Shown here piece by piece: positions 29,214 to 40,234 of a stretch of 64,000 bases of DNA; the first letter of the stretch is position 1, and each line of letters opens with the position of its first letter. The notes beneath the pieces are model-generated. The model was given only the letters and a program-made list of their open reading frames with translations, did no database searches and was not told the DNA's origin. Where the stretch lies: positions 2,046,001 to 2,110,000 of the forward strand of contig OY723263.1 in assembly GCA_963210315.1 (NCBI GenBank), in the 5' to 3' direction. The position numbers and the translations under genes are program-made. This stretch comes from Rhynchopus euleeides. Its lineage: Eukaryota > Euglenozoa > Diplonemea > Diplonemida > Diplonemidae.

Positions 29214-29900
29214 ATGCACCGACGAGTCGGTGTGGAGGCGGCACAGCGCGCCTCCGCAATGCCGCGCAAGAGCGCTGTGTGGGCAAGGGGCCTGCAGAAG
29301 AGAGGTATTTCCACAACACGCGCCCTGTGCGACAAGCACTTCAGGCGGGATGAGTGGACGCCGTCAACGTACCAGGTTGACCAGGGGGCTCGGTATCTCA
29401 TGAACAGAGACACGACGATACACGAGTTCATGCTTTACCAGCATAGGCTGAACCGGAATCCGGGGACTATCGACGGGCGTGTCGGTAAGTTCCTCGAGAC
29501 GCTGCAAAAAAACATCGGGTACGTCAGCTTGCGGAGCAAGGCTTTCAACTACTCCGCTTATTACTACTACACACTGATGAACCAGATTGCGTCCAACCTG
29601 CTGTTTGCCTACCGCCTCCAGCCCGTGATTATGCACAAGGTGCATCACCTTATCCAATACTTCCATGTGGGGCACACGATGGAGAACAAGTCGATCATGC
29701 GGAAGCCTGTGAACTACCGGTATTTCTGGCTGTGGTGGCTGACCCGGCGGAGCTACAAGACACCCGTCTACACATTCGACAAGTGGGTGTACACACAGAA
29801 GATGGCGAAGGGGGATGTGAATATTCCGAAGATGAGCGCCACCCCCGAACTCCTGTTCAGGCGCCTGAAAAACGCGTTCGACTCCAGCGGATCGAAATAG
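29214..29900 (+). CDS. Conserved-looking small protein with mitochondrial presequence, function unknown
   Basis: 228 residues from the first ATG; an alternative ATG at residue 16 (MPRKSAVWARGLQKRG) also begins a basic, serine-poor presequence ending ISTTRAL, typical of mitochondrial import. The mature part is rich in Tyr, His and Trp (NYSAYYYYTLMNQ, MHKVHHLIQYFHVGH, YRYFWLWWLTRRSYK), is helical, and has no transmembrane helix longer than 20 residues. The composition is reminiscent of lineage-specific respiratory-complex or ATP-synthase subunits, but I recognise no family. A 5' exon may exist because 3' splice-like sites directly precede the ATG. Confidence 0.6.
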   Translation: MHRRVGVEAAQRASAMPRKSAVWARGLQKRGISTTRALCDKHFRRDEWTPSTYQVDQGARYLMNRDTTIHEFMLYQHRLNRNPGTIDGRVGKFLETLQKNIGYVSLRSKAFNYSAYYYYTLMNQIASNLLFAYRLQPVIMHKVHHLIQYFHVGHTMENKSIMRKPVNYRYFWLWWLTRRSYKTPVYTFDKWVYTQKMAKGDVNIPKMSATPELLFRRLKNAFDSSGSK

Positions 29901-30558
29901 AGTTCACTTGGGGTCGATCCCGGGGAGGGTGGGGAAGGACTGGGAATGCAAGTGCAGCACGACCTGTCGCCTGTGCCTCGGACAATACATGGGTTGGGCG
30001 CTCGATAGGGATGGCGTGTCAGCTGTGCCATCATGGGGGGAGGGGGGAGGGTGTGTTTACTGCAGCAGCAGTTCTGCTGCATGTTCTGCCGACACGCTTT
30101 TCGTTGGGAACCCGACCGCTGCAACAGGATACGGATGGATGTGTGTCATTTTGACGGGATTCGATGGAAAACGGAACGATCGACATTATATCTGTTGCTT
30201 GCTCTCCTTACCCCCCCCCCCCCACCGGCCAGTATCAGCCGTGCTAAATAGGGGGGTGGGCTGGTCTGGGGCGGGTGGTCTAAAGGGGGTCGCAGCAACG
30301 AAAACCCCCTTTAGCCCCAGCAGGGCGGAGGGAAGGTGTGTATGGGGGGGTTTCTTTTTTTGGTGAGCTCTCTCTGCCTTCTGCGGAGAGCCGAAGTTCA
30401 ATGACTGAATGTCGGTGACACCCCCCTCCCCTCCCACCCCACACCCCCTTCTGCATTCAGCCTTGAACCCACCTCCGCAGGGTTCCTTCTGCCAGGCAGA
30501 ACTCGGAACCGCAGTGGAGCATACACCACCCACACCACCACACCTTTCTCCCACACAG

Positions 30559-31269
30559 ATGCACCAATTCTCCAACACCCCCTTCGCCCCTGGGGGTGGT
30601 GCGCTGTGCGTGCTGTACCCACAGTCGTCTATTGGAGGATGTGCCTCGCCAGAGGCCTGCGGGCAACGCTTGGAACACTCCGAGAAGGCGAACGAGCTGC
30701 GCGGCCGGGAGTGGCGCCTCCGGAAGACCCTGGAGGCGTCTGAGGGGCTTGCGCTGCAGGAGCTGCGTGAGGAGATCAACAGGCAGTGGCAGGAGATGAA
30801 CGCCAAGGCTGCCAGGCGGTGCCTCGCGGAGAGCGTCGAGAGGGGGCACCGCGTCTGCGAGCAGCACCTGGTGTCGCATATCGACCTGCCCCCTCTGGAG
30901 CTGTGGATCGACCGCGGGCGTGTCCGCGAGCATATCGATGGGTTCCGCAGGCAGGAGGCGGAGGAGGAGCAGAAGCACCTCCAGCGGACCAACAGCACTA
31001 TATACAACCATATCGAGGAGACGGCGAAGAAGGACCGCGAGAAGGAGATTATGGAGGAGAAGCGCGAGTCAGACCGTGCCATCGTGCGGAGGGTGCGCCA
31101 GAAGCTCGACGACCTGGAGGCAGGGCACGACAGGGCAGGCATGCGGAGGGCCAACACCTGCGCACCGCAGCAGGTCGATGCGGTTCAATCCGCAGAGCTG
31201 CTGCTGGAGCAGCGCCTTGAGCAGCTTGTGGCCCGCAGGGCACAGCTCGCAAGCTACCGGCGGGGCTAG
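30559..31269 (+). CDS. Coiled-coil protein, function unknown
   Basis: 236 residues from the ATG that follows a good 3' splice-like site (ctcccacacag). An upstream in-frame stretch to 30409 is proline-only and probably intronic. From residue about 35 to the end the chain is charged and helical: RGREWRLRKTLEASEG, LRREINRQWQEM-type heptads, EEEQKHLQRTNSTIYNHIEE, KKDREKEIMEEKRESDR, and a C-terminal LLLEQRLEQLVARRAQL. Such proteins are common in the axoneme and basal body; a RIB43A- or tektin-like role is possible but not shown. A short Cys/Gly N-terminus precedes the coil. Confidence 0.6.
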   Translation: MHQFSNTPFAPGGGALCVLYPQSSIGGCASPEACGQRLEHSEKANELRGREWRLRKTLEASEGLALQELREEINRQWQEMNAKAARRCLAESVERGHRVCEQHLVSHIDLPPLELWIDRGRVREHIDGFRRQEAEEEQKHLQRTNSTIYNHIEETAKKDREKEIMEEKRESDRAIVRRVRQKLDDLEAGHDRAGMRRANTCAPQQVDAVQSAELLLEQRLEQLVARRAQLASYRRG

Positions 31270-32029
31270 AGAGGAGAGGGTGGAAAGGGGCGGGGTCCCT
31301 CAATGGTGCCATGCGGGGGTCTTTATTGCCTCCCGGTGTCTGCAATTTGCCTTGTTGTTGTGGTCGAAACGTGCTGTGTTGTTGAGGGAGGGGTGGGGGT
31401 GGGGGGGGTGATGTATTTTGCCCGACAAGCAAAGAATCTGCCGCCTCAAGCCCGAGCCATGCCCCTTGCCAGGCGTGTGGGGGTGGGCTGTGTGTGTGTT
31501 GCGGGAGAAGAAGCGCTTCGCTGGGGTGCTTCGATGCATGCCTGCTGAGTGGAGTTGCAGTGTGGAGCAGAGCCTCAGATCGGAAGGCGTGAGGGTGGGG
31601 CTTCACCAGTGCTCCCCCCCCGCCCTGTCGTGTTGTGAGCAGACTTGCGGGCAGTCCTGCATGCCCCATTTTTTACCATCAGTGTTCAGCACAAGCAACT
31701 CACGCCTTCTGGCGTGTTGCTGTTGTATGATACGGCAGTTTTGCCAAGATGTGAGTAGGGTAGAGAATGGCAGGCGGCGCCGTCCCGGCCCCTCCTGCAA
31801 GATGGCCGGAGTCTTACAGTCGCCGATGCCAACATCAGCAGGAATATCTGTGGGGCCTCCCTGCCCGCGTCCCTACCCATACCCACCCACCCAAGAATGC
31901 TTTTTGTCCACTCGCCACGCCGTCACTCTCTTATCGCCCTGCAACCCGTCACACTGCCAACGCCCTGTGCAGAGGGCGACTCTATGCACTGCCTCATCAC
32001 TGCTGAGGCCTGAAGGCTCGCGTCGGACC
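31270..32029. other. Intergenic region and leader
   Basis: An open frame continues from 31418 into the next gene, but its translation before 32030 is low in protein character, so I treat it as leader. Confidence 0.35.
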
Positions 32030-35000
32030 ATGAGCGTGAGGGATGGGCAGACTGCACAATCCGTCGCGCCAGCACCTGAGCCCGCTCTGAGCCCCACCAC
32101 ACCCGCAGTGTCGGCGGCGTCGCACAAGCGCTCGTCGAGCATCACAAAGAAGCTGAAGTCCCTGTGGCCGGGGAAGAAGAAGTCGAGCTCGAAAGGGACC
32201 CCGTCCTTGTCGGCCGCACCGACGCCTGCTGCCCCGCCTGCGGCTGCACCTGCCCCGGCGCCTGCCCCGATGCCAGCCACAGTGCCTGCCGCCGCACCGG
32301 CCCCTGCGCAGGGGACCAAGGGGCGCACCGCCCCCGGCGCGATGCTCGGGCCGCAGGCGGCGAAGGGCAGCGGCGGGCCGCCTCCCGTGCCCCCGCTGCC
32401 CATGCAGGCACGGTCCAGCTCGCTGGTGCACTCCCTGACAGCGTCGCGCCAGGTCACGCCGCGGTCGCCGAAGGCGCCTTCGCCGCACAGCGCCAGCTCG
32501 GCAGGGCGCCTGCCGGTGGGTGCCGTCGGGGCGTCGCCCCCGCGCAGCGGGGTGACGACGCCGCGCGGGAAGCCCATCGTGCTGGGCGCAGGGAGGGGTG
32601 CCGGGCGCGGGCGGCCCATGCAGGTGGCGCCCCGCCCCTCACAGGGGTCGCTGAACTCGCCGCTCCCCAGCATGGATGTCAACGAACTCGTCAACAACCT
32701 GGGCAGGATGCGCCGCACCAGCAGCGTGCAGCGCCAGCCGGGGCAGATGGTGACACCCAGGTCGTCCCGCCCTGCGACGCCGACGCGGGACTCGCCGAAG
32801 GCCTCGCCCTCTGCGTTGGTGCTTGCGGCGCTGAACCGTCACGCCTCGGCGAATAGCGAAGCACTGCGGAAGCCGCAGCAGGGCAGCTTCCGCTCCCCGG
32901 CAGCAAAGCCCCCGGAGGCGTCACACTCCCCGGGGGCGGCGGTGCACACGCGGGTGGCCCAGCCGCACCCGCCGCCCGCCGTGTCGCCTGCGCAGCAGCC
33001 GCCGTCGCCACAGCACCAGGCGACTCCGTCGCTCTCACGGCTGCCCACCCCACACCAGAGCCCATTGCCGCAGCACATGACGCCGCAGCACCTCCCCACG
33101 CCGCAGTATCTGTCGCAGCCGCAGGCGCCGCCTAGCCCTGCCGCGGCGCTGGAGGAGGCGCCGCTGGAGCCGCTGGTGCCCGTCGTGCAGCAGCAGCTCC
33201 ACGTGCCCCAAGGCCATGCGGAGCTGGACACGGCGCCCACCGCCACGGCCCCTGCCTCTGGGTCGCTGCGCTCGTCCCCCACGCAGTCGCCGCGCCCCAT
33301 CCAGGTGATGCCGTCGTCGCCCTACGTGCCGCCCCGGCATGAGCCGCACACACCCACTGTGCAGCATCACGCCATGTCGCTGCCGCCGTCGCCGAAGCAT
33401 GCGTCGACGGGTGTGCCCACGTCGCCCACCCGCGTGGCCCCCCTCAGCGTGTCCGACATCCAGCTGATCCCCCGCCCGCCCGAAGGGTCGCCCACCTACG
33501 AGAAGGGGTTCCGTCAGGACACCGTGCCTGTGGACAGTGTGATGAGCCCTGTGGCGTCGAAGATGATGGCGACGCTGCCCATCGGGTCCCCGTCGCTGGT
33601 GTCGGTGTCGCCGTCTCCTGCCCGCGAGGACCCGCCGGCGGTGCAGCCGGATGCCGGGGACGATGCGACTCCCGCAGCGGCGCCGTCGCCCCCTGCATTG
33701 ATGGCTCAGCCGAAGCCGAGCGAGGTGGGCACGCCCAACACCTCGCCGCGTGCGCCAGGCGGGCAGGCGCTGTCAGTGCAGGAGCCGAGCCCCACGGCAA
33801 GCTCTGCCAGCGGCGTGCTGGTGCCGGTGTCACCTGTGGTGAAGCCGGAGCCCGTGGTGCAGGTGGCGCCTGTGAAGCCGGAGCCCGTGGTGCAGGTGGC
33901 ACCTGTGAAGCCGGAGCCTGTGCTGCAGGTGGTGCCTGTGAAGTCGCCTGTTGTGGAGGCGGAATCCGTGATGCAGGTGGTGCCTGTGGAGGCGGAACCC
34001 GTGGTGCAGGTGGAGGCGCCCAAAGAGGACACGCTGCGGTTGGCGTCGCGTCTGTTCGTCGAGCCTGCGCGGGAGGATGCGTCGATCCTCCTCGATGATC
34101 TGCAGCACATCAAGAAGTTTGCGGAGCGGCACCTCCGCCAGGTTGGCGCGACACCGCCGCACACCCCGCGCGCCCACACCCCGACGGCGTTGCCGAGCCC
34201 CCGCGGGTCGCCGGAGCACCGCGCGCACAGGGCGCTGACGCTGTTCTCCGAAGCCCACTCGCGGCTGGTCGACAGCGAGGGGAGTGTCGGCGGCAGGAAG
34301 GCCAGCGAGCCTGCTGCCCATGCGGCGCAGCTTGCCTCACTGATGCAGGAGGAGAAGGGCGTGCGTGTGGATGTGGAACGGCACGAGCGTCGGGGCAGGA
34401 CGCACATGACACAGCTCAACTGCCACGAGCACGAGCTGGTGTGCCTGGTGCAGAGGGAGGAGCGCCTGCGCCTGCAGCTGATGGACACACAGGGGAACAT
34501 CCACCACGCGCTGGTGTCTGCAATCCGCGAGATGCTGCACTACCTGTCCTACCCCACCGTGGACGACGTGCTGACTGCCATGCCCTACACGCCGCGTGCC
34601 CTGCATCCCGATTATACCGACCACTATGTGACGCCGTACCACATGCGGCAGGACCACCCGCTGCACCTCCGCGAAGGGGCGCTGGCCGAGGCGTACACCA
34701 CACCGGAGCTGGAGCTGCTGCCGCCTCTGCTGGAGAAGTGGCGCAAGGCCTGCATCGACGACTACTTTGCGCAGTGCACCGCCTCGATTGTGGGTGACGA
34801 GGCGAAGGCGCGTCTCGACATCGAGCATGACGAGAGCATGAGCCGCACGCTTCTCGTTGCGGACAGCGTGTCTACCATCGAGGAGAAGGAGCGTGGGAGG
34901 ATCGAAGCTGCAGCACGATCCGACATCCTGGACAACGTGCTGAGCCCGAAGAAGACCGCGAGGCCGTCGTCATACCGCGCGCGCGCCGCACAGAACAGCG

Positions 35001-36292
35001 CTGTGGCGGCGATGTACGCCAACCACAGCCTCAGCCGCCTCAGCCACGGGTCGTCGCCCATCCCTGGGCCGCTGCCACCCCCAGTGGCTTACCGGGGGCA
35101 CCCCAGCTTAGAGAGCCCTCGCACACAGCACTCGCAGGCTTCGAGCTCGGGCCGGGTCACGAAGCAGGCGCTGGATGAGATGTCGCGGCGTGTTTTCGAC
35201 GCACCCCTGCCCGGCATTGCCGCTGCAGCCCTCTCGCGACTCCGCACCACAACACCGCCCTCCAGGCCTGCGAGCCCGCCCAACGCCGGGTCGCCGCTCC
35301 CCCTCCGGGACAGGGTCATCCGCACCCCGCAGCAGCAGCAGCGCGACATCGGGACGCCCAAGCAGGAGCCTGACAGTCCGCCCGCAGGGGCACGCACCAC
35401 AGGGCAGAAGAAGGCGGAGGAGCCCGCCAGCGCGCCCGCCAGTGCGCCCTACAGCTACCCCACCAGCAGGCAGAGCAGCCCGCGCTCCGTCAACGCGGGG
35501 GTGTTTGAGAACCCGCTGCATCAGCTCAACAGCAGCGACACAAACCTGCCGACCACAGCGCTGCTCTACTCCGCAAGCGGCGAAAGCCGCCCCGACAGCC
35601 GTGCTGATAGCCGCAACGGCGAGATCCTCCCGCAGGAGAAGATGACCCTGGTCCTCGCGACCCCCAAGTCGACCTTCTCCAACGGCTCGCTGCAGCTGCG
35701 CCCCGCCCCGCCGGTGCCCGGTGTGGAGAGGCTGACCGCCGTGGAGCTCACGCTGCACACCAAGGTGGATGCGACGGACATCCGTGTCTATTCCGCTAAC
35801 GTCAGCCCTGCGGTATGCCAAGCCACCCGAGCCTGTGTCTTGTGTGTTGCGCGTTGCCATGCATGCGTGTTGCTCCACCCACACCTGTCCCCTTCCCCAC
35901 AGAGGAGCCGCGATGGGTCGAACGGGTCGCACCAGTATCGTGCCAGCCAGTTCACGCATCATGCGCAGCATGGGCATGAGGACAACATCGGCGGCGATGT
36001 CTTTTCCAAGTTCTCCCAGCGCGCCCCGCTGTCGATGGCGTGGAGTGCGAGTGCGACGTCCACACCCAAGCGGCGCCCGCCGCCGCCGCCTGTCAAGACG
36101 GTGGACCTCAGCCCCGTGGAGGTGAAGATGCCGTCGCCGAGCAAGCCTCCGCTGTCTCCCAAGAGGCGGCTGAGCGCCAGTGACCTCAGCGGTTCCATAT
36201 ATGACGGTATGGCAGGAGTGAACCGGGGGCGTGCCCCACCACCCGCCCTCCACAGACCTGGATCTGAGGCAAAGCTCACGGAAGGCGACTGA
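32030..36292 (+). CDS. Large Pro/Ser/Gln-rich scaffold-like protein with internal helical domain
   Basis: Start at MSVRDGQT; a 90-nt intron (35813 GTATGC to 35902 CCCACAG, phase 0) is likely, giving 1390 residues (1420 if retained, since 90 keeps the frame). Residues 30-70 are Lys/Ser-rich (KKLKSLWPGKKKSSS). A long disordered Pro/Ser/Gln region includes about five repeats of (V/E)KPEPVVQVAPVK (about 600-665). A structured segment at about 670-970 (SRLFVEPAREDASILLDDLQ, a coiled coil around EEKGVRVDVERHERRGR, then MLHYLSYPTVDDVLTAMPY and LPPLLEKWRKACIDDYF) is the only likely folded domain. The C-terminus has SH3-ligand-type PPPPP motifs. Family not recognised; possibly a cytoskeletal scaffold. 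Confidence 0.7.
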   Translation: MSVRDGQTAQSVAPAPEPALSPTTPAVSAASHKRSSSITKKLKSLWPGKKKSSSKGTPSLSAAPTPAAPPAAAPAPAPAPMPATVPAAAPAPAQGTKGRTAPGAMLGPQAAKGSGGPPPVPPLPMQARSSSLVHSLTASRQVTPRSPKAPSPHSASSAGRLPVGAVGASPPRSGVTTPRGKPIVLGAGRGAGRGRPMQVAPRPSQGSLNSPLPSMDVNELVNNLGRMRRTSSVQRQPGQMVTPRSSRPATPTRDSPKASPSALVLAALNRHASANSEALRKPQQGSFRSPAAKPPEASHSPGAAVHTRVAQPHPPPAVSPAQQPPSPQHQATPSLSRLPTPHQSPLPQHMTPQHLPTPQYLSQPQAPPSPAAALEEAPLEPLVPVVQQQLHVPQGHAELDTAPTATAPASGSLRSSPTQSPRPIQVMPSSPYVPPRHEPHTPTVQHHAMSLPPSPKHASTGVPTSPTRVAPLSVSDIQLIPRPPEGSPTYEKGFRQDTVPVDSVMSPVASKMMATLPIGSPSLVSVSPSPAREDPPAVQPDAGDDATPAAAPSPPALMAQPKPSEVGTPNTSPRAPGGQALSVQEPSPTASSASGVLVPVSPVVKPEPVVQVAPVKPEPVVQVAPVKPEPVLQVVPVKSPVVEAESVMQVVPVEAEPVVQVEAPKEDTLRLASRLFVEPAREDASILLDDLQHIKKFAERHLRQVGATPPHTPRAHTPTALPSPRGSPEHRAHRALTLFSEAHSRLVDSEGSVGGRKASEPAAHAAQLASLMQEEKGVRVDVERHERRGRTHMTQLNCHEHELVCLVQREERLRLQLMDTQGNIHHALVSAIREMLHYLSYPTVDDVLTAMPYTPRALHPDYTDHYVTPYHMRQDHPLHLREGALAEAYTTPELELLPPLLEKWRKACIDDYFAQCTASIVGDEAKARLDIEHDESMSRTLLVADSVSTIEEKERGRIEAAARSDILDNVLSPKKTARPSSYRARAAQNSAVAAMYANHSLSRLSHGSSPIPGPLPPPVAYRGHPSLESPRTQHSQASSSGRVTKQALDEMSRRVFDAPLPGIAAAALSRLRTTTPPSRPASPPNAGSPLPLRDRVIRTPQQQQRDIGTPKQEPDSPPAGARTTGQKKAEEPASAPASAPYSYPTSRQSSPRSVNAGVFENPLHQLNSSDTNLPTTALLYSASGESRPDSRADSRNGEILPQEKMTLVLATPKSTFSNGSLQLRPAPPVPGVERLTAVELTLHTKVDATDIRVYSANVSPAVCQATRACVLCVARCHACVLLHPHLSPSPQRSRDGSNGSHQYRASQFTHHAQHGHEDNIGGDVFSKFSQRAPLSMAWSASATSTPKRRPPPPPVKTVDLSPVEVKMPSPSKPPLSPKRRLSASDLSGSIYDGMAGVNRGRAPPPALHRPGSEAKLTEGD

Positions 36293-36896
36293 GCAGCGAT
36301 TTAGTTCGTTGTACAAAGCGGGGTGAGTGCAACGCAGGGCAGCTGTGAGGAGCTGGGGTGATCTGAGGGGGTGTTGGTGTTGCTTTGGCCAGGGTGCCAG
36401 AAGAACGGGGGGGGGAAAACACCCGGGTATAGCGGAGAGGTGTTGTGGAGGCAGACATCTCTGGGGCGGGACGGCAAACCAACTGTGATGTGCTGGGGAT
36501 CGCGCACGCCACGGCAGGGTCTCAGTGGTTGCGCTGTGACGGCCACCCAGGCAGGGCATGGCCCGTCGCCTTGCCACGTCGCTCAGCCAAAGACGAAGGC
36601 ACACTCATCTTCATCCTGTGTGCCGTCAGTTTTCCCCTGGTTTCAACAGCTGTGGTTGCCCTGACACAGTGCCTCTTCTTCCACAGGGTTCTGGTTTGAG
36701 ATTTTCATCATCCACATTCACAATGCATGTGCTATGCCATGCACGAGGAAATTATGGGTGTGAAAAAACAAGGAAGACTCAGCGCAGCACGGCCAGGCCA
36801 CAACAAGGTGTGGCATACACGCTCTGCCTCTCTGTCTGCATCTCTTTCTCTTCTCTTCTGAAAAGTTGCCGGGATATTGTTATGTTTTGTCGCAGC
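36293..36896. other. 3' flank of the scaffold-like gene
   Basis: No gene or repeat recognised. Confidence 0.35.
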
Positions 36897-37614
36897 CAGG
36901 GCTTTTCCTAAATCTGGGGGTCCGGGGGGCTGGTGACCGAAATCGGATACAAAAAAAACGCGCTACTGAGGCACCTGTTTGGGGGGCTCAAAACTGATCG
37001 CATCGCCGCACATGACTGGCGTTATTGCATTATTTGAGCTCCGTGCGGATCGTAGTGGGGTCATTTTGGTGGTGTGCGTGCCAAGTTTCACCCATGAAAT
37101 GTGGGTCTGGTTCAGGGACTTCTGAAGGGAGGATGTGACTGGGAGGCCAGAAATCAGCCCACCCACACCACCCACCCAGCGGGACCCCACTTACAGGTTT
37201 TTCAAAACCCTGTTCCTCTGAATATTTGGGATCTGTGCGGATCGCGGTGGGGTCATTTTGGCCATGGGGTGTCTGTTTGCACCCCTTCCTCGGGGTTGCC
37301 ATGTGGGCTCAGACCCCCGTAGACATGCAGGTCGGAGAGTGCACTGAGGTGCGGAGGAATGCACCACTGAACACAGACACACGGCCCCTCCGGGGCCGTG
37401 TGTCTTTGCTTGGTGCATCTTCTCCCTCACAGGCAGCATCCCCCCAGCCGCTCAGCCCCTCAGCACCCTCCACTCCGGTGAATCCTCGCCAGAAAGTTAT
37501 TTTCCTGCAGTGAAAAAAAACGCGCTAAACAGAGTGCAAAAAAACGCGCCAGACAGAGGAAAAATCTGAAATTCAAAATCATGGAATCCGGACCCCTAGT
37601 TAGGAATAGCTCTG
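36897..37614. mobile_element. hAT-like non-autonomous element, 718 bp
   Basis: The left end reads CAGGGCTTTTCCTAA; the right end, on the other strand, reads CAGAGCTATTCCTAA. Both continue into GGGGTCCGG. The exact 8-bp duplication GTCGCAGC flanks it (36889-36896 and 37615-37622). Inside, two related blocks around TGCGGATCG(T/C)(A/G)GTGGGGTCAT (about 37043 and 37235) and a perfect 14-bp stem with a 3-nt loop (37375-37405) are seen. Two AAAAAACGCGC(T/C) motifs face each other near the ends. No transposase. Confidence 0.8.
37375..37405. repeat. Perfect 14-bp hairpin inside the hAT-like element
   Basis: AGACACACGGCCCC, loop TCC, then the exact complement. It is very stable and sits in the element interior; its function is unknown. 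Confidence 0.7.
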
Positions 37615-37622
37615 GTCGCAGC

Positions 37623-40234
37623 CCTTGCGGTTTATTTTCTTCTCTTCCTCGCTGTATTGGCATGGGCAGGGTGGCTTACACGTTTGGCCTAGCAGCCAAT
37701 GAAAAGGGCCGGTGTGGCAAACCATCGGTGGAGAGCATTTGTGGAGATGTATAGCTGAGATCACCTAGACCTTGCATCAGGGTTTTCCTGAAAGAGCAGT
37801 GTCATCTGTGTCCCTCGACAGTCTTCCGCCGTGGGCAGGCCGCTTCACACTGCTTCCGGGCTTCCTCCACTCCGAAAGCGAAATGATACTGTCTTCCGGG
37901 AAATCCCGTGGGCTCCAACACTCTCCACCGACGTACTACTTTCAAAGCACGCACACCAGCTTACCCGGTGTGGCCACACCGTCACACCGGCATTATAAAG
38001 TCCCCTGGCCATGCCGCCCCACGCAACCCACCTTGTGCTGTGGTGGCCACCGCACTGCAGCACTGCGCGCCTTGTTCAACTGTCTCAAGAGCACGCCTCT
38101 GCGCGGCCCACCAGCCCCATCCTGCATGTGTTTGTTGTGTGTTTCTTGAGTTTGCCATGCTCCCCTAACCTCAGTGCGCCGCCCCCGCTGGGAGCAACGC
38201 CGCCTCCGTGCCTGCCTGTCCTGTGGAAGGGTGTGCTGCTGGTGTGGCGCCTGCCCCTCCCCCCACACACGGGGGGGCGCCACAACCAGGCACCGCACCT
38301 ACAGGCTGTTCTTTTTCTGGGCACGCCAACTTGCTGGGTGGGGGAGCCCCCTGGAATCCCCCACCCAGCCCCTGCAGTCGAGATACCGTCCAGAGCAGAT
38401 GTGTCCTGCACTCTGCTATAACAAAGATTCACGCCTGCTTCGGTGATCACCCTTGTTGAAATGGTTCTGCACCTGCTTGCCATCGCAATGTTCTCTCGCA
38501 TGACAAGAAAGAGACTCGCATGGGTGTGCACAGATTCCGTTTCCCGGGGGTGTCCCGCCAAAGCGTTCGTCTGGCTGAGAAAAAAACTGCCCAGATTCGC
38601 AGCAGGCACACCCACGTGAATCATTCTTTTATAGGAGTGCAGGCCGCGCCCAGAATTTCTTTTGAGCGATACCCCTTCGTAGTTCCGTTGGCTGTTGGCT
38701 GTAACACGCACACCTCTTCCCGCCACCCCCTTCCACAGTGTGGACTGTGGGGCGCCCTGTTGTGTCTTGTTCCCAGTTCTGTGTTCCGGAGAGGGGGGGG
38801 GGGGGGGCGCGGCTGATAAAAGGGGGGGTCAAGACAGGGCAGTGTGGTTTCCCGCCTGTCGCCCCCCCCACCCCCCACCCCCCCGACCCCCTTCCCCCAC
38901 CACAACCCACTCGCCATACGTAGAAATGTCACCCGCCTGCTGTGTGCTGTAGTTTAGTGTATCACTGTTGGACCATATGGTGCCCGCTCGTTTCTTCGTT
39001 ACACAAAATTTCCATCTTCAGCTTTCGGAAAGTGCGGGGGTGGGGTGGGGGGGGGGGGGGCGGGTGGGCTGTGCATAATATTATGGCAAAACAGCTCTTG
39101 GCTCTGTGGTGTCGCTGTGTACACAAGCAATCGATCAAAACCCTTTTTGTAAGCAATGTACTGATGAAAGAGACAACAAGTCGCTGCCTGAGACGCAGTG
39201 GCCTGCCACACACAGGCCGCTCGTCTGATGGCGAAAAGGGGGAGGGGGGGAGGAGGGGTGTGTGAGGGTGTTGAGGGTTTGTCGGGTGTTGGAGGGAATT
39301 GACCCGGCCCTTTGCCCCCAACAACGAACCAAAAAAAATGAACTGTAAGAACCCCTTCGAACTAACAAACTAATAAGACACCGGGGGGAGGGGAGAGGGA
39401 AGTTATGCGTATTTTTGTTGAACAGAACTTTAATGACGGTGTTAGCACTAAACGGCTATTGTACCCCCTCTCCCCCTTCCCCTCCAGTACCGCACTCCTC
39501 AAGGATTTCCCCCACACGCTGTGCTGTGTGTGTCGGGAAGCCGCTGTCTCTTTCAGACCATGCCTCCCACTGGTGGGCTCTCCTGTGATCCGTCAGTGAG
39601 ATGGGAGACAGACGAGGAGTGCGGGGTCGGGTGGGGGGGGGGGTATCATATAGTTCAGGGTCTTGTCCCCCGCTCCCCCCCCCCCCTGCCACCAGTGTCA
39701 AAAAAGCCTTTTGGAGTATAGTTCGGCAAAGCACAGCACCAAAAGCAAAAAGGACCCACACCCCACCCACTCCCACCCCCGCCCCCACACCTCCACCTTC
39801 CCATGACCCCTTTCAGGCCACGCCAGCGACAGAGGGGGGGGGGCCACCTGATGGAGTCTGAGGGGTTGTTGTTGCTCCGCTGTTGCAGCAGAGCGGAGGG
39901 GGGTCACCCCCGCATAAAACGTGGTCACCACGTTTCACACACCCACACGGGGTGGGCTGTGATCCGCGCAGGATCTCCCCACACCCCCCACACAAAAACG
40001 TGGCCATCACACCCACACCCCCCACACCCACAGGGACAACGAGGGGCCCTTCACTGCTCCCCCCCCACACACACACACAAAAACACACCCGGGGGGCAAG
40101 TTCCGGGGAACGGCTGAGCCTGGGGGGGAAGGCGGCCGCCACCCGCCAGAGGAGAGCGCGTCCGTGACGCGCATCTCCTGCGAGGGGTGGGTGGTTGCGG
40201 TTCGGCCCCCCCCATTTTTGTTCATTGCGGGGAG
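37623..40234. other. Long intergenic region with C/G tracts
   Basis: No gene supported. G or C runs occur at about 38800, 39047, 39838 and 40058 among CACACCC-type simple sequence. Confidence 0.4.

Noticed and set aside
31418-32029. N-terminal extension of the scaffold-like protein
   Set aside because: The translated leader lacks the composition of the rest, and the ATG at 32030 starts the protein-like part.
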